Source: Myxococcaceae bacterium (lineage in GTDB: Bacteria > Myxococcota > Myxococcia > Myxococcales > Myxococcaceae). Taken from it: a DNA stretch of 64,000 nucleotides. Of the stretch, positions 44,419-53,254 are shown piece by piece. Location of the stretch: the NCBI GenBank assembly GCA_016793095.1, contig JAEUJQ010000006.1, positions 1 through 64,000 on the forward strand, written 5' to 3'. The notes beneath the pieces are model-generated. The model was given only the letters and a program-made list of their open reading frames with translations. It was not told the DNA's origin and ran no database searches. The position numbers and the translations under genes are program-made. The first letter of the stretch is position 1. Each line of letters starts with the position of its first letter.

Positions 44419-44582
44419 CTGTCCAGCCGCGTCGCTCTGGCCCCGAGGTGACGGCATGGGGCGCGGCGACTCCACGAAGCATCCCCGAGCCCTACGGCGT
44501 CGGCTGCGGTGGCAACGACTGCAGGTACGCAAGCAGGTCGCACCCCGTCCAGACGTGCCGGTACGGGCCCGGCCGCGAAGCA

Positions 44583-45413
44583 TCAGGCCAGCATCGCGGG
44601 TCGCAGGAACTGCACGTACAGGAGCACCATCGGCGCGTTGAAGATCAGCGCATCGACGCGGTCGAGCATGCCGCCGTGCCCGGGAATGATGTTGCCCGAG
44701 TCCTTCACGCCGTACGCCCGCTTCAGCATCGACTCGCAGAGATCGCCCGCGGGGCCCAGCAAGCTGCCGCACAGCCCGAGGAAGACGCAGTCAACCACCG
44801 TCAGGAACGGGGCGAAGAACTGCCGCTGGATGAGCATGAAGCCGATGGCGCCGACGAAGCCGCCGAAGAACCCCTCCCACGACTTCGACGGGCTCACCTC
44901 GGGGTAGAGCTTGTGCTTCCCGAGGAAGCGACCGAAGAAATACGCCGAGGTGTCGTTGCCCCAGGTGATGACGAGCGCGACCACCACCCACCAGCCGCCC
45001 TCCTCGAGGTTGCGGATCGCCATCAACGCCGCGAGCCCGCCGTGCCCGTAGATGAACGCGGTGAGCAGGTGCGCGGTGCGCTGGGTGCCCTCCTGCAGGG
45101 GCCCGTTCAGCAGGTGCCACACCCACGCCGAGAAGAGGACGGCGCCGATCGCCGCCGCGATGAGGGCCGTCGCGTCACCGGGTCGCCAGACGATCACCGC
45201 CGGCATCAGCGCTGAGAGCGCGATCGTCGCCCAGGAGATGGGGTTCAGCTCCTTGAGCGTGATGAGCAGGTACTCGCGGGTGCAGGCCGCGGCCGCGAAG
45301 CCCAGCAGCGCCGCCGTCGGATAGCCGCCCAGGTACAGCAGGTACAGCACTCCGGGGAGCAGCACGACCGCGCTCACCACCCGCAGCACCAGGTTCCGGT
45401 TCTTGTCGTTCAC
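44583..45413 (-). CDS. cdsA: phosphatidate cytidylyltransferase
   Basis: A 276-residue membrane enzyme of about eight helices that makes CDP-diacylglycerol from phosphatidate and CTP, the branch point of phospholipid synthesis. The family signature is complete: SMLKRAYGVKDSG followed by HGGMLDRVD (near residue 235). Also KSWEGFFGG (near 186). The start lies 4 bases after the uppS stop. Usually cdsA, uppS, dxr and rseP cluster; here dxr is absent and rseP lies 28 kb away. Confidence 0.94.
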   Translation of the reverse strand: MNDKNRNLVLRVVSAVVLLPGVLYLLYLGGYPTAALLGFAAAACTREYLLITLKELNPISWATIALSALMPAVIVWRPGDATALIAAAIGAVLFSAWVWHLLNGPLQEGTQRTAHLLTAFIYGHGGLAALMAIRNLEEGGWWVVVALVITWGNDTSAYFFGRFLGKHKLYPEVSPSKSWEGFFGGFVGAIGFMLIQRQFFAPFLTVVDCVFLGLCGSLLGPAGDLCESMLKRAYGVKDSGNIIPGHGGMLDRVDALIFNAPMVLLYVQFLRPAMLA

Positions 45414-45417
45414 TCGT

Positions 45418-46182
45418 TCACGTCCCGGCCCGACGCAGCTGCGCGCCCGTCAACCCGAAGCGGCGCTCGCGGGTCTGGAAATGCAGCACGGCCTCGGCAA
45501 ATTCCCGCGCCCGGAAGTCGGGCCAGGCGATGGGGCTGAACACGAACTCGCTGTAGGCGGTCTGCCAGAGGAGGAAGTTCGACAGCCGCTGCTCGCCGCT
45601 GGTGCGGATCACCAGATCGACGGGCGGCAGATCGTGCGTCCACACGGCCCCGGTGAGCGCCGCCTCGTCGATGTCGGCCGGCTTCAATGCCCCGCTCGCG
45701 ACCCGCTCGGCCAGGGCGCGCGCCGCGTGGACGAGCTCCTCGCGCCCGCCGTACGACAGCGCCAGGGTCAGCACCATTCCCGTGTTCGTCGCGCTCTCGG
45801 CGCGCAGGGCGTCGAGCGGCTCCTTCACGTAGCGGGGCAGCTTGTCGAGCTCGCCGATGGCGTTGAGCCTGATGGCGTTGCCCATGATCTCGTCGCGCTC
45901 CTTGAGCAGGTACTCCCGGAGCAGCTCCATGAGCCCCGCCACCTCGTCAGGCGGGCGGGACCAGTTCTGCGACGAGAAGGCGTACAGGGTGAGCGCCTCG
46001 AGCCCCACCCGACGGGCCGACCGGGTGACCTCCCGAACGCTGTTCGAGCCTTCGCGGTGGCCCTCGAGCCTCGGCAGCCCGCGCAGCTCAGCCCACCGAC
46101 CGTTGCCGTCCATGATGATGCCGACGTGCTTCGGCACCTCACGTTCCTTCACCCGGTTCTCGAGTTCGGCGATCGCGTCCAT
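45418..46182 (-). CDS. uppS: isoprenyl transferase (undecaprenyl diphosphate synthase)
   Basis: A 254-residue cis-prenyltransferase that makes undecaprenyl diphosphate, the lipid carrier for cell-wall and polysaccharide synthesis. It carries GIIMDGNGRWA (near residue 23) with the catalytic Asp, the SSQNWSRP motif, LSYGGREELVHA and the RTSGEQRLSNF motif near residue 202. I chose the ATG at 46182 because the in-frame codons upstream encode no conserved residues. It is immediately upstream of cdsA. Confidence 0.94.
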   Translation of the reverse strand: MDAIAELENRVKEREVPKHVGIIMDGNGRWAELRGLPRLEGHREGSNSVREVTRSARRVGLEALTLYAFSSQNWSRPPDEVAGLMELLREYLLKERDEIMGNAIRLNAIGELDKLPRYVKEPLDALRAESATNTGMVLTLALSYGGREELVHAARALAERVASGALKPADIDEAALTGAVWTHDLPPVDLVIRTSGEQRLSNFLLWQTAYSEFVFSPIAWPDFRAREFAEAVLHFQTRERRFGLTGAQLRRAGT

Positions 46183-46373
46183 GTCGCTTCGGTGAGGCGC
46201 CGCGCACCGTATGGCACAAGCGGACCACCTCAAAGCCTCCTGTGCCCAGAATGCGCCGGAAGACGGCCTGCGCTGCGCTCATTCCGCCGGGTGGTCGGAT
46301 CTGCGAGCCAGCCGGTCGTTCACGTTCGTCCGTTAGACGACGCCCGTGATCTTCCCTAGGCTCCGCGCCGCGC
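46183..46373. other. divergent promoter region of uppS and kinase
   Basis: 191 bases separating the divergent uppS and kinase genes; both promoters should lie here. No clear operator was identified. Confidence 0.4.
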
Positions 46374-47558
46374 ATGCCCCCGAAGGTGATCGGCCCGTAC
46401 CGTGTGCTCGAGACGCTGGGGAGCGGCGGCGCAGGCACCGTCTACCGCGCCGTCGATCGCCGGACTGGAGAAGACACCGCGCTCAAGCTGATCAGCTCGG
46501 GGCCGGCGCTCGACCCCCGCGCCGCCAGGCGCCTCGCCCGGGAGTTCGAGACGCTGCAGCACCTGTCCCACCCGAACGTCGTTCGCGTCTACGACACCGG
46601 CGTCTTTCAGGGGTACCCGTACCTCGCGATGGAGCTCGTCGAGGGGCTCACGCTGCGTCACTACCTGTCGTTGTCGGACGAAGACCTGGCGAGCGATCAA
46701 GGCCTGGTGCGCGCGATCTCGCTGCACCGGCAGGCGATGAACACCGAGCGCGACGACGAGGGTGACAGCTCGGAGGCGGACGCGGAGGAAGACGACGAGG
46801 ATCCGTCGGGGCTCTTCTCGCTGGCGAACTTCGGCGAAGAGGCCGTGAGCGACGAGTACTCGGCGAGCGACGAGGAAGCAGCGTTCGAGTCCGGCCCCGA
46901 GTCGGTGCGGCGCTTCGCCGAGCTGGTGGACGAGCCCGACACCAACAACTCCATCTCCGGCGCGTACGACGTGCCGTACGACGTGCCCACGCCCGCCGAG
47001 CAGCGGCCGTTGAGCGTGAAGCCGAGCGAGATCGAGCTGGTCGCCCTGAACCGCCCGGAGCGCGTGGGCCGCCTGAAGGACGCCATGCTGCAGCTCTCCG
47101 AAGCCCTCGCGTACATCCACGGGCACGGCCTCATTCACCGCGATCTCAAGCCGACGAACGTGATGGTGGACGAGGATCGCACCGTGCGGCTGATGGACTT
47201 CGGGCTCGCGAAGTACCTCGCCGACGACAGCGCGGTGACCGCCGATGGCAGGCTGGTGGGCACGTTCCGCTACATGGCGCCCGAGCAGGTGCTGGGCGAG
47301 CAGCTCGACGCCCGCACCGATCTCTACGGGCTGGGCGTGATCCTCTACGAGCTGCTGTCCGGCCGGCCGCCCTTCGAGGCGAAGACCCCGTATGAGCTCT
47401 GGCAGAAGGTGCTCGAGACCGAGCCGGCGGCGCTCGCGGGCCTCAACCCGAAGGTCGATCGTTCGCTCGCGCGCGTCGCCATGAAGCTGCTCCGGAAAGA
47501 GCCAGACGACCGGTTCCAGACGGCCGAAGAGGTCTACGAGGCCCTGCTGCAGGCGTGA
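46374..47558 (+). CDS. Hanks-type Ser/Thr kinase with acidic insert
   Basis: A 394-residue kinase. The N-lobe has the glycine loop GSGGAGTV (near 17) and the catalytic Lys in ALKLI (near 39). About 95 residues (roughly 115-210) rich in Glu, Asp and Ser then interrupt the kinase domain between the hinge region and the catalytic loop. The C-lobe carries HRDLKPTN (near 256), the DFG motif (near 276) and APEQV (near 302). No membrane segment or sensor domain is seen. The RluA gene starts inside its stop codon. Confidence 0.88.
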   Translation: MPPKVIGPYRVLETLGSGGAGTVYRAVDRRTGEDTALKLISSGPALDPRAARRLAREFETLQHLSHPNVVRVYDTGVFQGYPYLAMELVEGLTLRHYLSLSDEDLASDQGLVRAISLHRQAMNTERDDEGDSSEADAEEDDEDPSGLFSLANFGEEAVSDEYSASDEEAAFESGPESVRRFAELVDEPDTNNSISGAYDVPYDVPTPAEQRPLSVKPSEIELVALNRPERVGRLKDAMLQLSEALAYIHGHGLIHRDLKPTNVMVDEDRTVRLMDFGLAKYLADDSAVTADGRLVGTFRYMAPEQVLGEQLDARTDLYGLGVILYELLSGRPPFEAKTPYELWQKVLETEPAALAGLNPKVDRSLARVAMKLLRKEPDDRFQTAEEVYEALLQA

Positions 47559-48466
47559 GTGGAACGATCCGTCACGAGCTGAACGTGCCCGCCGAAGCCC
47601 AGGGTCAGCGGGTCGATCTCTTCGTCGGCGAACGGCTGTCGCTCTCGCGCAACCGCCTCAAGGCGCTCTTCGAGGCCGAGGCCGTGCGCGTCGATGGACG
47701 GAAGGTGAAGAAGGGCGCGAGCCTGACGGCAGGCCAGACCGTGGTGGTGGACCTCCAGGACGCTCCTTCAGGGGCCGTGGCGGACGCGGGCGTTCCCCTC
47801 GCCATCCTCTACGAAGACGACGCGCTGCTGGCCGTCGACAAGCCTGCTGGTGTGCCCACGCAGCCCATCGACCCCGGAGAGACCGGCACCGTCGCGAACG
47901 CGCTGGTGGCCCGGCAGCCAGAGCTGGCGGCGGTCGGCGACGATCCGCGCGAGGCGGGCCTGTGCCACCGGCTCGACGTCGAGACCTCAGGCGTGCTGCT
48001 GGCCGCGAAGACGAAGGACGCGTGGAAGGCGATGCGCGCGGCGTTCAGCGAGCCGGGCGGCGTGGACAAGCGGTACCTGGCGCTGGTGCGAGGCCCGCTG
48101 GCGGACGAGGGAGAGATCGACCTGCCGCTGGTGCACGCGGGCGATCACGTGCGCCCTGCCCTCGAGGGCGAGGAGGCCAGGCCGGCGCGATCGTCGTTCC
48201 GGGTGCTGAAGCGCAAGGGCGTCGTGTCGCTCGTCGAGGTGCGGCTCTTCACCGGCGTGCTGCACCAGGTGCGCGCGCACCTCTCGGCCATCGGCGCGCC
48301 GATCGTCGGCGACACCCGGTATGGGGGCCGCGCCGCCGAGGGACTGAGCCGCTTCTTCCTCCACGCCGCCTCGCTCGAGTTCGAGCACCCGGTGTCGCGG
48401 CGCCTGGTGCGCGTCGAGAGCCCGCTGCCAGCAGAGCTGAAGGCCGTCGCTGCGTCGCTGCTGTGA
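47555..48466 (+). CDS. RluA-family pseudouridine synthase
   Basis: A 303-residue enzyme with an N-terminal S4 RNA-binding domain (about 10-65: [20 protein letters not shown]) and the RluA catalytic core. The catalytic Asp lies in HRLDVETSG (near 135). It isomerises uridine to pseudouridine in rRNA or tRNA. The GTG start overlaps the kinase stop (GTGA), an uncommon pairing that suggests joint translation. Exact target bases cannot be predicted. Confidence 0.9.
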   Translation: MSGTIRHELNVPAEAQGQRVDLFVGERLSLSRNRLKALFEAEAVRVDGRKVKKGASLTAGQTVVVDLQDAPSGAVADAGVPLAILYEDDALLAVDKPAGVPTQPIDPGETGTVANALVARQPELAAVGDDPREAGLCHRLDVETSGVLLAAKTKDAWKAMRAAFSEPGGVDKRYLALVRGPLADEGEIDLPLVHAGDHVRPALEGEEARPARSSFRVLKRKGVVSLVEVRLFTGVLHQVRAHLSAIGAPIVGDTRYGGRAAEGLSRFFLHAASLEFEHPVSRRLVRVESPLPAELKAVAASLL

Positions 48467-48506
48467 AGCGTCCGGCGTACCGGCGCACTTGCGCTGACGA
48501 GAGGCT

Positions 48507-49793
48507 TTGGGGCTCACTGCGCACGTGGCCTGGGACCGCGCGATCCTTCACGTCGACATGGACGCCTTCTATGCGTCGGTCGAGCAGCGCGACGACCCGA
48601 AGCTGAAGGGCAAGCCGGTGATCGTCGGCGGGCACCCGCAGCGCGGCGTGGTGCTCGCGGCCTCGTACGAGGTACGGCCGTTCGGCGTCCGCAGCGCGAT
48701 GCCGATGGGCCGCGCGGTGAAGCTGGCGCCGAAGGCGATCGTGGTGCCGCCGCGCTTCGACGCCTACGTGGACGCGAGCGAGGCCGTGTTCCGCATCTTC
48801 GAGCGCTACACCCCGCTCATCGAGCCGCTCTCGCTCGACGAGGCGTTCCTCGACGTCACTGGCTCGCAGGCGCTCTTCGGAGACCCGGTGGCGCTCGCGC
48901 AGCGCATCCGCCGCGAGATCCGCGACGAGCTGCACCTGCCCGCCTCGGCTGGCATCGCCGAGGTGAAGTTCGTCGCGAAGATCGCCTCGGACCTGGGCAA
49001 ACCCGACGGGCAGAAGGTGGTGCCGCCGGGCACCTCGAAGGACTTCCTCGCGCCGCTGCCGGTGGCGCGGCTGTGGGGCGTGGGGCCGAAGACCGAGGAG
49101 CACCTCCTGCGGCTCGGGCTGAAGACGATCGGCGACGTCGCGACGAAGGACGTCGAGTGGCTCACGAAGAACCTCGGCTCGTCGGCGCAGCACTTCTGGG
49201 AGCTCTCGAACGCGATCGACCCGCGCGTCGTGGTGTCTGACCGCGAGGCGAAGAGCATCGGCGCGCAGGACACGTTCGACACCGACGTGCTGGGCGAGGA
49301 GGCGCTCGCGCCGCAACTGCACGGCCAGGCGCTGCGGGTGGGCCGGCGCATGCGGCGGGTGGGCCTCAAGGCGCGGGTGGTGCAGCTGACGGTGAAGTAC
49401 CACGACTTCCAGAGCGTGACCCGCCGGCGCACCCTCGAGGCGCCGACCGACGACGGGCAGGTGCTGTACCGCGAGGCGCGCGCCCTGCTCTCGCGGGTCG
49501 ACCTCTCGCGCAAGATCCGCCTGACGGGCGTCTCGGCGCAGGAGCTCGTGGGGGAAGGCGAGCAGCTCGGCCTCTTCGCGCCCGAGGCGCCGCCGAAGAC
49601 GAGCCGCCTGAACGCGGCGCTCGATCAGATCGCCAACAAGTACGGCTCGAAGGCGGTGACGACGGCCGACCTCGTGAAGACCGACGCGTTCAAGCTGCGC
49701 GACGGGTTCTACGCCGAAGAGAAGCAGGCCCGGGCGAAGGTGGCGCAGGCGCTGCCGAAAGACGAGGTGCGCGTGGTGCCGGAGGACGAGTGA
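48507..49793 (+). CDS. dinB: DNA polymerase IV (Y family)
   Basis: A 428-residue translesion polymerase. It has the catalytic HVDMDAFYASVEQ (near residue 15) and LSLDEAFLDVTGS (near 108) motifs, a helix-hairpin-helix near 185-200, the little-finger domain, and a C-terminal region. The acidic catalytic triad (Asp, Asp-Glu) is present. The start is uncertain: TTG at 48507 has GAGAGG just upstream, while GTG at 48525 begins directly at the conserved core. Expression is probably damage- or stress-related, but no SOS box was identified by eye. Confidence 0.92.
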   Translation: MGLTAHVAWDRAILHVDMDAFYASVEQRDDPKLKGKPVIVGGHPQRGVVLAASYEVRPFGVRSAMPMGRAVKLAPKAIVVPPRFDAYVDASEAVFRIFERYTPLIEPLSLDEAFLDVTGSQALFGDPVALAQRIRREIRDELHLPASAGIAEVKFVAKIASDLGKPDGQKVVPPGTSKDFLAPLPVARLWGVGPKTEEHLLRLGLKTIGDVATKDVEWLTKNLGSSAQHFWELSNAIDPRVVVSDREAKSIGAQDTFDTDVLGEEALAPQLHGQALRVGRRMRRVGLKARVVQLTVKYHDFQSVTRRRTLEAPTDDGQVLYREARALLSRVDLSRKIRLTGVSAQELVGEGEQLGLFAPEAPPKTSRLNAALDQIANKYGSKAVTTADLVKTDAFKLRDGFYAEEKQARAKVAQALPKDEVRVVPEDE

Positions 49794-49911
49794 GCGCGGC
49801 CGTCGCGAAGGCGGTCTCGGGAGCCTCGCGCCCGTCGCGTGGCTGAGGGCGCCCGCGACCGCACGCGAACGAGACGGGCCATGGGGCGCGTCGTGCGGTA
49901 CACGCAAGCCG

Positions 49912-51081
49912 GTGAGCCATCCTGTCGCCGCGCCTCGGGTCTGGACCGGGCACCCCTTGTGGCTGGTCGGCTTCCGGCCCTTCTTCCCGCTCGCCTGCCT
50001 GCTCGCGGTGGTGACGCCGGGCGTGTGGGTGGCGATGCTGGCCGGTGTCGTCACGCCGCCCCCGGGGTTGATGCCGCTGCAGTGGCACGCGCACGAGATG
50101 TTCCATGGCTTCGGCCTCGCGGTGCTGGGCGGCTTCCTGCTGACGGCCACCAAGAACTGGGTGCAGGTCCGTGGACACCATGGCCATACGCTGCAGCTCC
50201 TCGTCACCGCGTGGACCTTCGAGCGGCTCGTCGTCTGGTTCGGCGGGAGCTGGCCGGCGTGGTTCCGCTGGCCGGCGCTTCACGTGTTCCCTGCGCTCCT
50301 CATCACGCTGGTGCTGTGGACGCTGGTGCGCGGGCGCAAGGCCGACAGCTACCGCGACAACGTGCTCTTCATCATCGCGCTCCCGGTGCTGCTCGCCGCG
50401 CGGGCGCTGCTGTTGCTGCCCGAGCACTTCGCGGCCGGCGTCGCGCTCACCCTCGCGGTCTTCCGTCTCGCCTTCGTGGTGATGCTCGAGCGCACCCTCA
50501 CGCAGTTCATGAAGGCGCTGTTCCAGGTGTCGCTCCCCCGCTCGCCGTGGCTCGACGGCGCGGTGAAGCTCCTCGCGCTCTCGTCGCTCGTCAGCCCGGC
50601 ACTCCCGTTCGCAGCACGCGCCACGCTCCAGGTCAGCCTCGCGGTGCTGCTCGTCGTCCGCTTCGCCCGCTGGAGCCCCCAGCTCGCCTTCCGCCGGCTC
50701 GACCTCGCGGTGATGTACCTCGGTGGGCTGGCCCTGGCTGCGCAGCTCGTGCTCGACGTCCTGCCCGGCGACTGGGTGGGCACGCTGCCGCTCCATGTCT
50801 TCACCTTCGGCACGATGGGGCTCATCATCCCCGCCATGTTCTTCCGCATCGCGAAGGGCCACACGGGGCGACCCGTGGTCTTCGGGCCGCTGGAGAAGGC
50901 CGTGCTCTGGGTCATGCTGCTCGCCTTCGTGACCCGGGTGGTGATCCCTCAGCTCGCGCCCTCGCTCTACCGCGAGCTGCTCTGGGCCGCCGCCGGCTTG
51001 TGGATGACGGGCTTCGCCCTGGTCGGCGTACGCATCACGCCGCTCCTGCTCGCCGAGCGGGTCGACGGCAAGGAGCACTGA
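49912..51081 (+). CDS. nnrS: NnrS family membrane protein
   Basis: A 389-residue polytopic membrane protein of about twelve helices. It has the family marks GFRPFFP (near residue 20) and QWHAHEMFHGFG (near 57), with several His residues in helices. NnrS is a haem- and copper-containing protein linked to nitric oxide resistance; in other bacteria it is controlled by NO-responsive regulators. Here no nitrite or nitric oxide reductase gene is adjacent, so the role rests on the family alone. The GTG start has a weak ribosome site. Confidence 0.9.
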   Translation: MSHPVAAPRVWTGHPLWLVGFRPFFPLACLLAVVTPGVWVAMLAGVVTPPPGLMPLQWHAHEMFHGFGLAVLGGFLLTATKNWVQVRGHHGHTLQLLVTAWTFERLVVWFGGSWPAWFRWPALHVFPALLITLVLWTLVRGRKADSYRDNVLFIIALPVLLAARALLLLPEHFAAGVALTLAVFRLAFVVMLERTLTQFMKALFQVSLPRSPWLDGAVKLLALSSLVSPALPFAARATLQVSLAVLLVVRFARWSPQLAFRRLDLAVMYLGGLALAAQLVLDVLPGDWVGTLPLHVFTFGTMGLIIPAMFFRIAKGHTGRPVVFGPLEKAVLWVMLLAFVTRVVIPQLAPSLYRELLWAAAGLWMTGFALVGVRITPLLLAERVDGKEH

Positions 51082-51086
51082 CCGGC

Positions 51087-52550
51087 TCAGCCTCGTGGGA
51101 ACAGCGCGTCGAGGGTGATCGACTTCGCCACCAGCTCGCGGGCGTACTCGTTGTCGCGCACCCCGTGCGAGGTCACCAGCGTGAGGAACAAGGACTTCTT
51201 CGAGCCCGTCTCCTCGCGAAAGGCGTCGCGTTTGTGGCGCAGCTCGCGCGCGTAGGCCTTGTCGATCACGAACTCGGCGTCCGAGAACTTCATCTCGCAC
51301 AGGTTGGTGCAGCGATCGGCCCGGTCGATGACGAGGTCGATCTGCGCGCCGTCGCGTCTCCCGCGCGGGCCCGCCGCCCATGACGCCTCCACGGTGTCGA
51401 CGCCGCCGATGCCCAGCGCGTGCTTGAGCGCGCTGACGTGCTTGAGGCACAGCGCCTCGAAGGCGAGCCCGGACCACGCCCGCCAGGCCGGGGTGCCCTG
51501 CTTCCTGAGCCAGGTGCCCGCGCCGCGCCCGACGCCCTGCCCCTCGAGCCAGCAGATCGAGAACAACGAGAACTCGTCGGCGAGCCAGTACAGGCCGTCC
51601 TTCACCGGGCGCCCGAGGCGAGGCGTCTGCGCGATGAAGCCCGACTCCTCGAGCTCGGTGAGCACCTTCGTCGCCGCGCCTCCGGAGTCGAGCTTCGCCG
51701 CCGCGAGCAGCTCGGTGCGGGTGAGCCCCCGCCGCCGCTTCGCCAGCGCCCGGACCACCGCCTCATGTCGTTCCGCCTGCTCGAAGAGCGAGCCGAACAG
51801 CGTCGGCAGCTCGTCACGCAAGAGCCCGTCGCGCGCGAAGCAGAGCCGATCGATCGCCTGCGCCGGCGACTCGCCGCGCTGCACCTGCGCCAGGTAGTGG
51901 GGAACGCCGCCCAGCGCCATGAACAGCTCGACGAGCTGGTGACGCTCGAGCCCGACGCCTCGGTGGCGGAGCAGCTCCTCGGCCGCAGAGAGCCCGAACG
52001 GCTCGACCCGCAGCCGGCGCGTCACGCGATGGTGGAGCCCGCCACGCTCGCTCACCACGTGCTCCAGCATCCACGAGGCCGCCGAGCCGCAGAGCACGAC
52101 CACGAGCCGGGGCTGTTGACCTGCCCACGCGTTCCAGAAGTGCTCGAACGCCGGCAAGAAGCCTGACCTCCGCGCTGCGAGCCATGGCGCCTCGTCGAAG
52201 AAGACGAGCTGCTTGCCCTTGCTCCGGCGCAGGCGAGGCTGGAGGAAGTCCTGGAGCTGCCGGAACGCCTCGTGCCAGTCGCGCGGCGACGCCAGCGGCG
52301 CCGGGGCGCGGGAGGCGTCGCTCAACGCCAGCGAGAACGCACGCAGCTGGGTCGGCAGATCGGCGCCGTGAATGCCTACGAGCTCGAAGCACCGGTCGTC
52401 GTAGACGGAGCGGATGAGGAACGTCTTGCCCACGCGGCGCCGGCCATAGACCGCGACCAGCTCAGGCTGACCCGAGGCGAGCGCGTCACGCAGCGTGCGC
52501 TGCTCTTCGCCGCGCGCCACCAACGTCTTCCAGTCCGACGGGCTCACCAT
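51087..52550 (-). CDS. ATPase with DUF234 nuclease-like C-terminus
   Basis: A 487-residue AAA-type ATPase of the archaeal/DUF234 group. Walker A is GRRRVGKTF (near residue 37), Walker B is LVFFDEAPW (near 115). After a winged-helix-like middle (about 260-330) comes the DUF234 domain (about 390-470) with an IDLVIDR and EMKF pattern, resembling a PD-(D/E)XK nuclease core. The function of the family is unsettled; a role in DNA handling or defence is possible. Its upstream region carries an alternating repeat array. Confidence 0.85.
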   Translation of the reverse strand: MVSPSDWKTLVARGEEQRTLRDALASGQPELVAVYGRRRVGKTFLIRSVYDDRCFELVGIHGADLPTQLRAFSLALSDASRAPAPLASPRDWHEAFRQLQDFLQPRLRRSKGKQLVFFDEAPWLAARRSGFLPAFEHFWNAWAGQQPRLVVVLCGSAASWMLEHVVSERGGLHHRVTRRLRVEPFGLSAAEELLRHRGVGLERHQLVELFMALGGVPHYLAQVQRGESPAQAIDRLCFARDGLLRDELPTLFGSLFEQAERHEAVVRALAKRRRGLTRTELLAAAKLDSGGAATKVLTELEESGFIAQTPRLGRPVKDGLYWLADEFSLFSICWLEGQGVGRGAGTWLRKQGTPAWRAWSGLAFEALCLKHVSALKHALGIGGVDTVEASWAAGPRGRRDGAQIDLVIDRADRCTNLCEMKFSDAEFVIDKAYARELRHKRDAFREETGSKKSLFLTLVTSHGVRDNEYARELVAKSITLDALFPRG

Positions 52551-52566
52551 CGCGCGTCGTTATAGC

Positions 52567-52704
52567 TCGCCAAAACCTGGCTGAACAGGTCAGTTCTGGC
52601 GACTGATGCCGGCGGCGTTCCTCGCCAGAACCCGACCAGCAGGGCCTCTTCTGGCGACTGACGAGCCCCTCGGGTCCAGGGCCAGACCGCGCGCCGGCTG
52701 GCGA
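52567..52704. repeat. alternating TCGCCAGAA / TTCTGGCGA array
   Basis: Five copies in the 163-base gap upstream of the ATPase gene: TCGCCAAAA at 52567, TTCTGGCGA at 52594, TCGCCAGAA at 52622, TTCTGGCGA at 52649 and a partial CTGGCGA at 52698. Orientations alternate and the first four are spaced 27-28 bases. Neighbouring pairs could form hairpins or bind an oligomeric regulator. Confidence 0.7.
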
Positions 52705-52713
52705 GAAGGCCCC

Positions 52714-53238
52714 TCACGACCGCTGGCGCGAGAACCGCGCGCGCAGCGTGGCGACGACCTTCGCATCGACGGCCCGCGAGAAGAGCTCCACCGGGGTCCG
52801 CCCGAGCGGCAGCGCACAGCCCAGCACCACGAACGTCGCGACGAGCCCGATGATCGTGTTCTGCCAGCTCGCGAGGTTCCACTGCCCGCTCCACATCAGC
52901 TCGTGGCGGCTGAACGGGGAGAGGTAGGCGATCGGCCAGCCCGGCCCGCTCCCGGCGAGGTCGCACAACAGGTGCAGGTGAAACGCCGCGAAGGCCAGGC
53001 CCGCCACGGCGAGTCGTCTCTTCGCGAAGGCAGCGAGCACGGCGGTGGTCCCGACGGCCGACACCAGCCCGTGGGTCAGGACGTGGTGCCAGGTGGCGTA
53101 GGCTTCTTCTCCGGCGAGCAGGGTCAGGCCGTCGAGGTCGGGCAGCACCCCCGCGAGCGTCACCAGCACCCGGTCGCGCCGCTCGGTGAGCCGGACGCCC
53201 GCGAGCCAGGACAGCTCGGCGTGCACGATGGGGTTCAC
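52714..53238 (-). CDS. membrane-bound metal-dependent hydrolase, YbcI/DUF4184-like
   Basis: A 174-residue membrane protein with about four hydrophobic segments. The conserved metal-binding pattern is visible: NPIVHAELSW near the start (with His), LPDLDG near 31, HHVLTHG near 51 and HLHLLCDL near 90. These proteins are related to LexA-regulated YdjM/YbcI. I chose the GTG at 53238 because the residues upstream are low-complexity and belong to the frame antisense to pcnB. The gene begins 16 bases after the pcnB stop. Confidence 0.78.
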   Translation of the reverse strand: MNPIVHAELSWLAGVRLTERRDRVLVTLAGVLPDLDGLTLLAGEEAYATWHHVLTHGLVSAVGTTAVLAAFAKRRLAVAGLAFAAFHLHLLCDLAGSGPGWPIAYLSPFSRHELMWSGQWNLASWQNTIIGLVATFVVLGCALPLGRTPVELFSRAVDAKVVATLRARFSRQRS

Positions 53239-53254
53239 GTGCCTGAGCCGCGGC

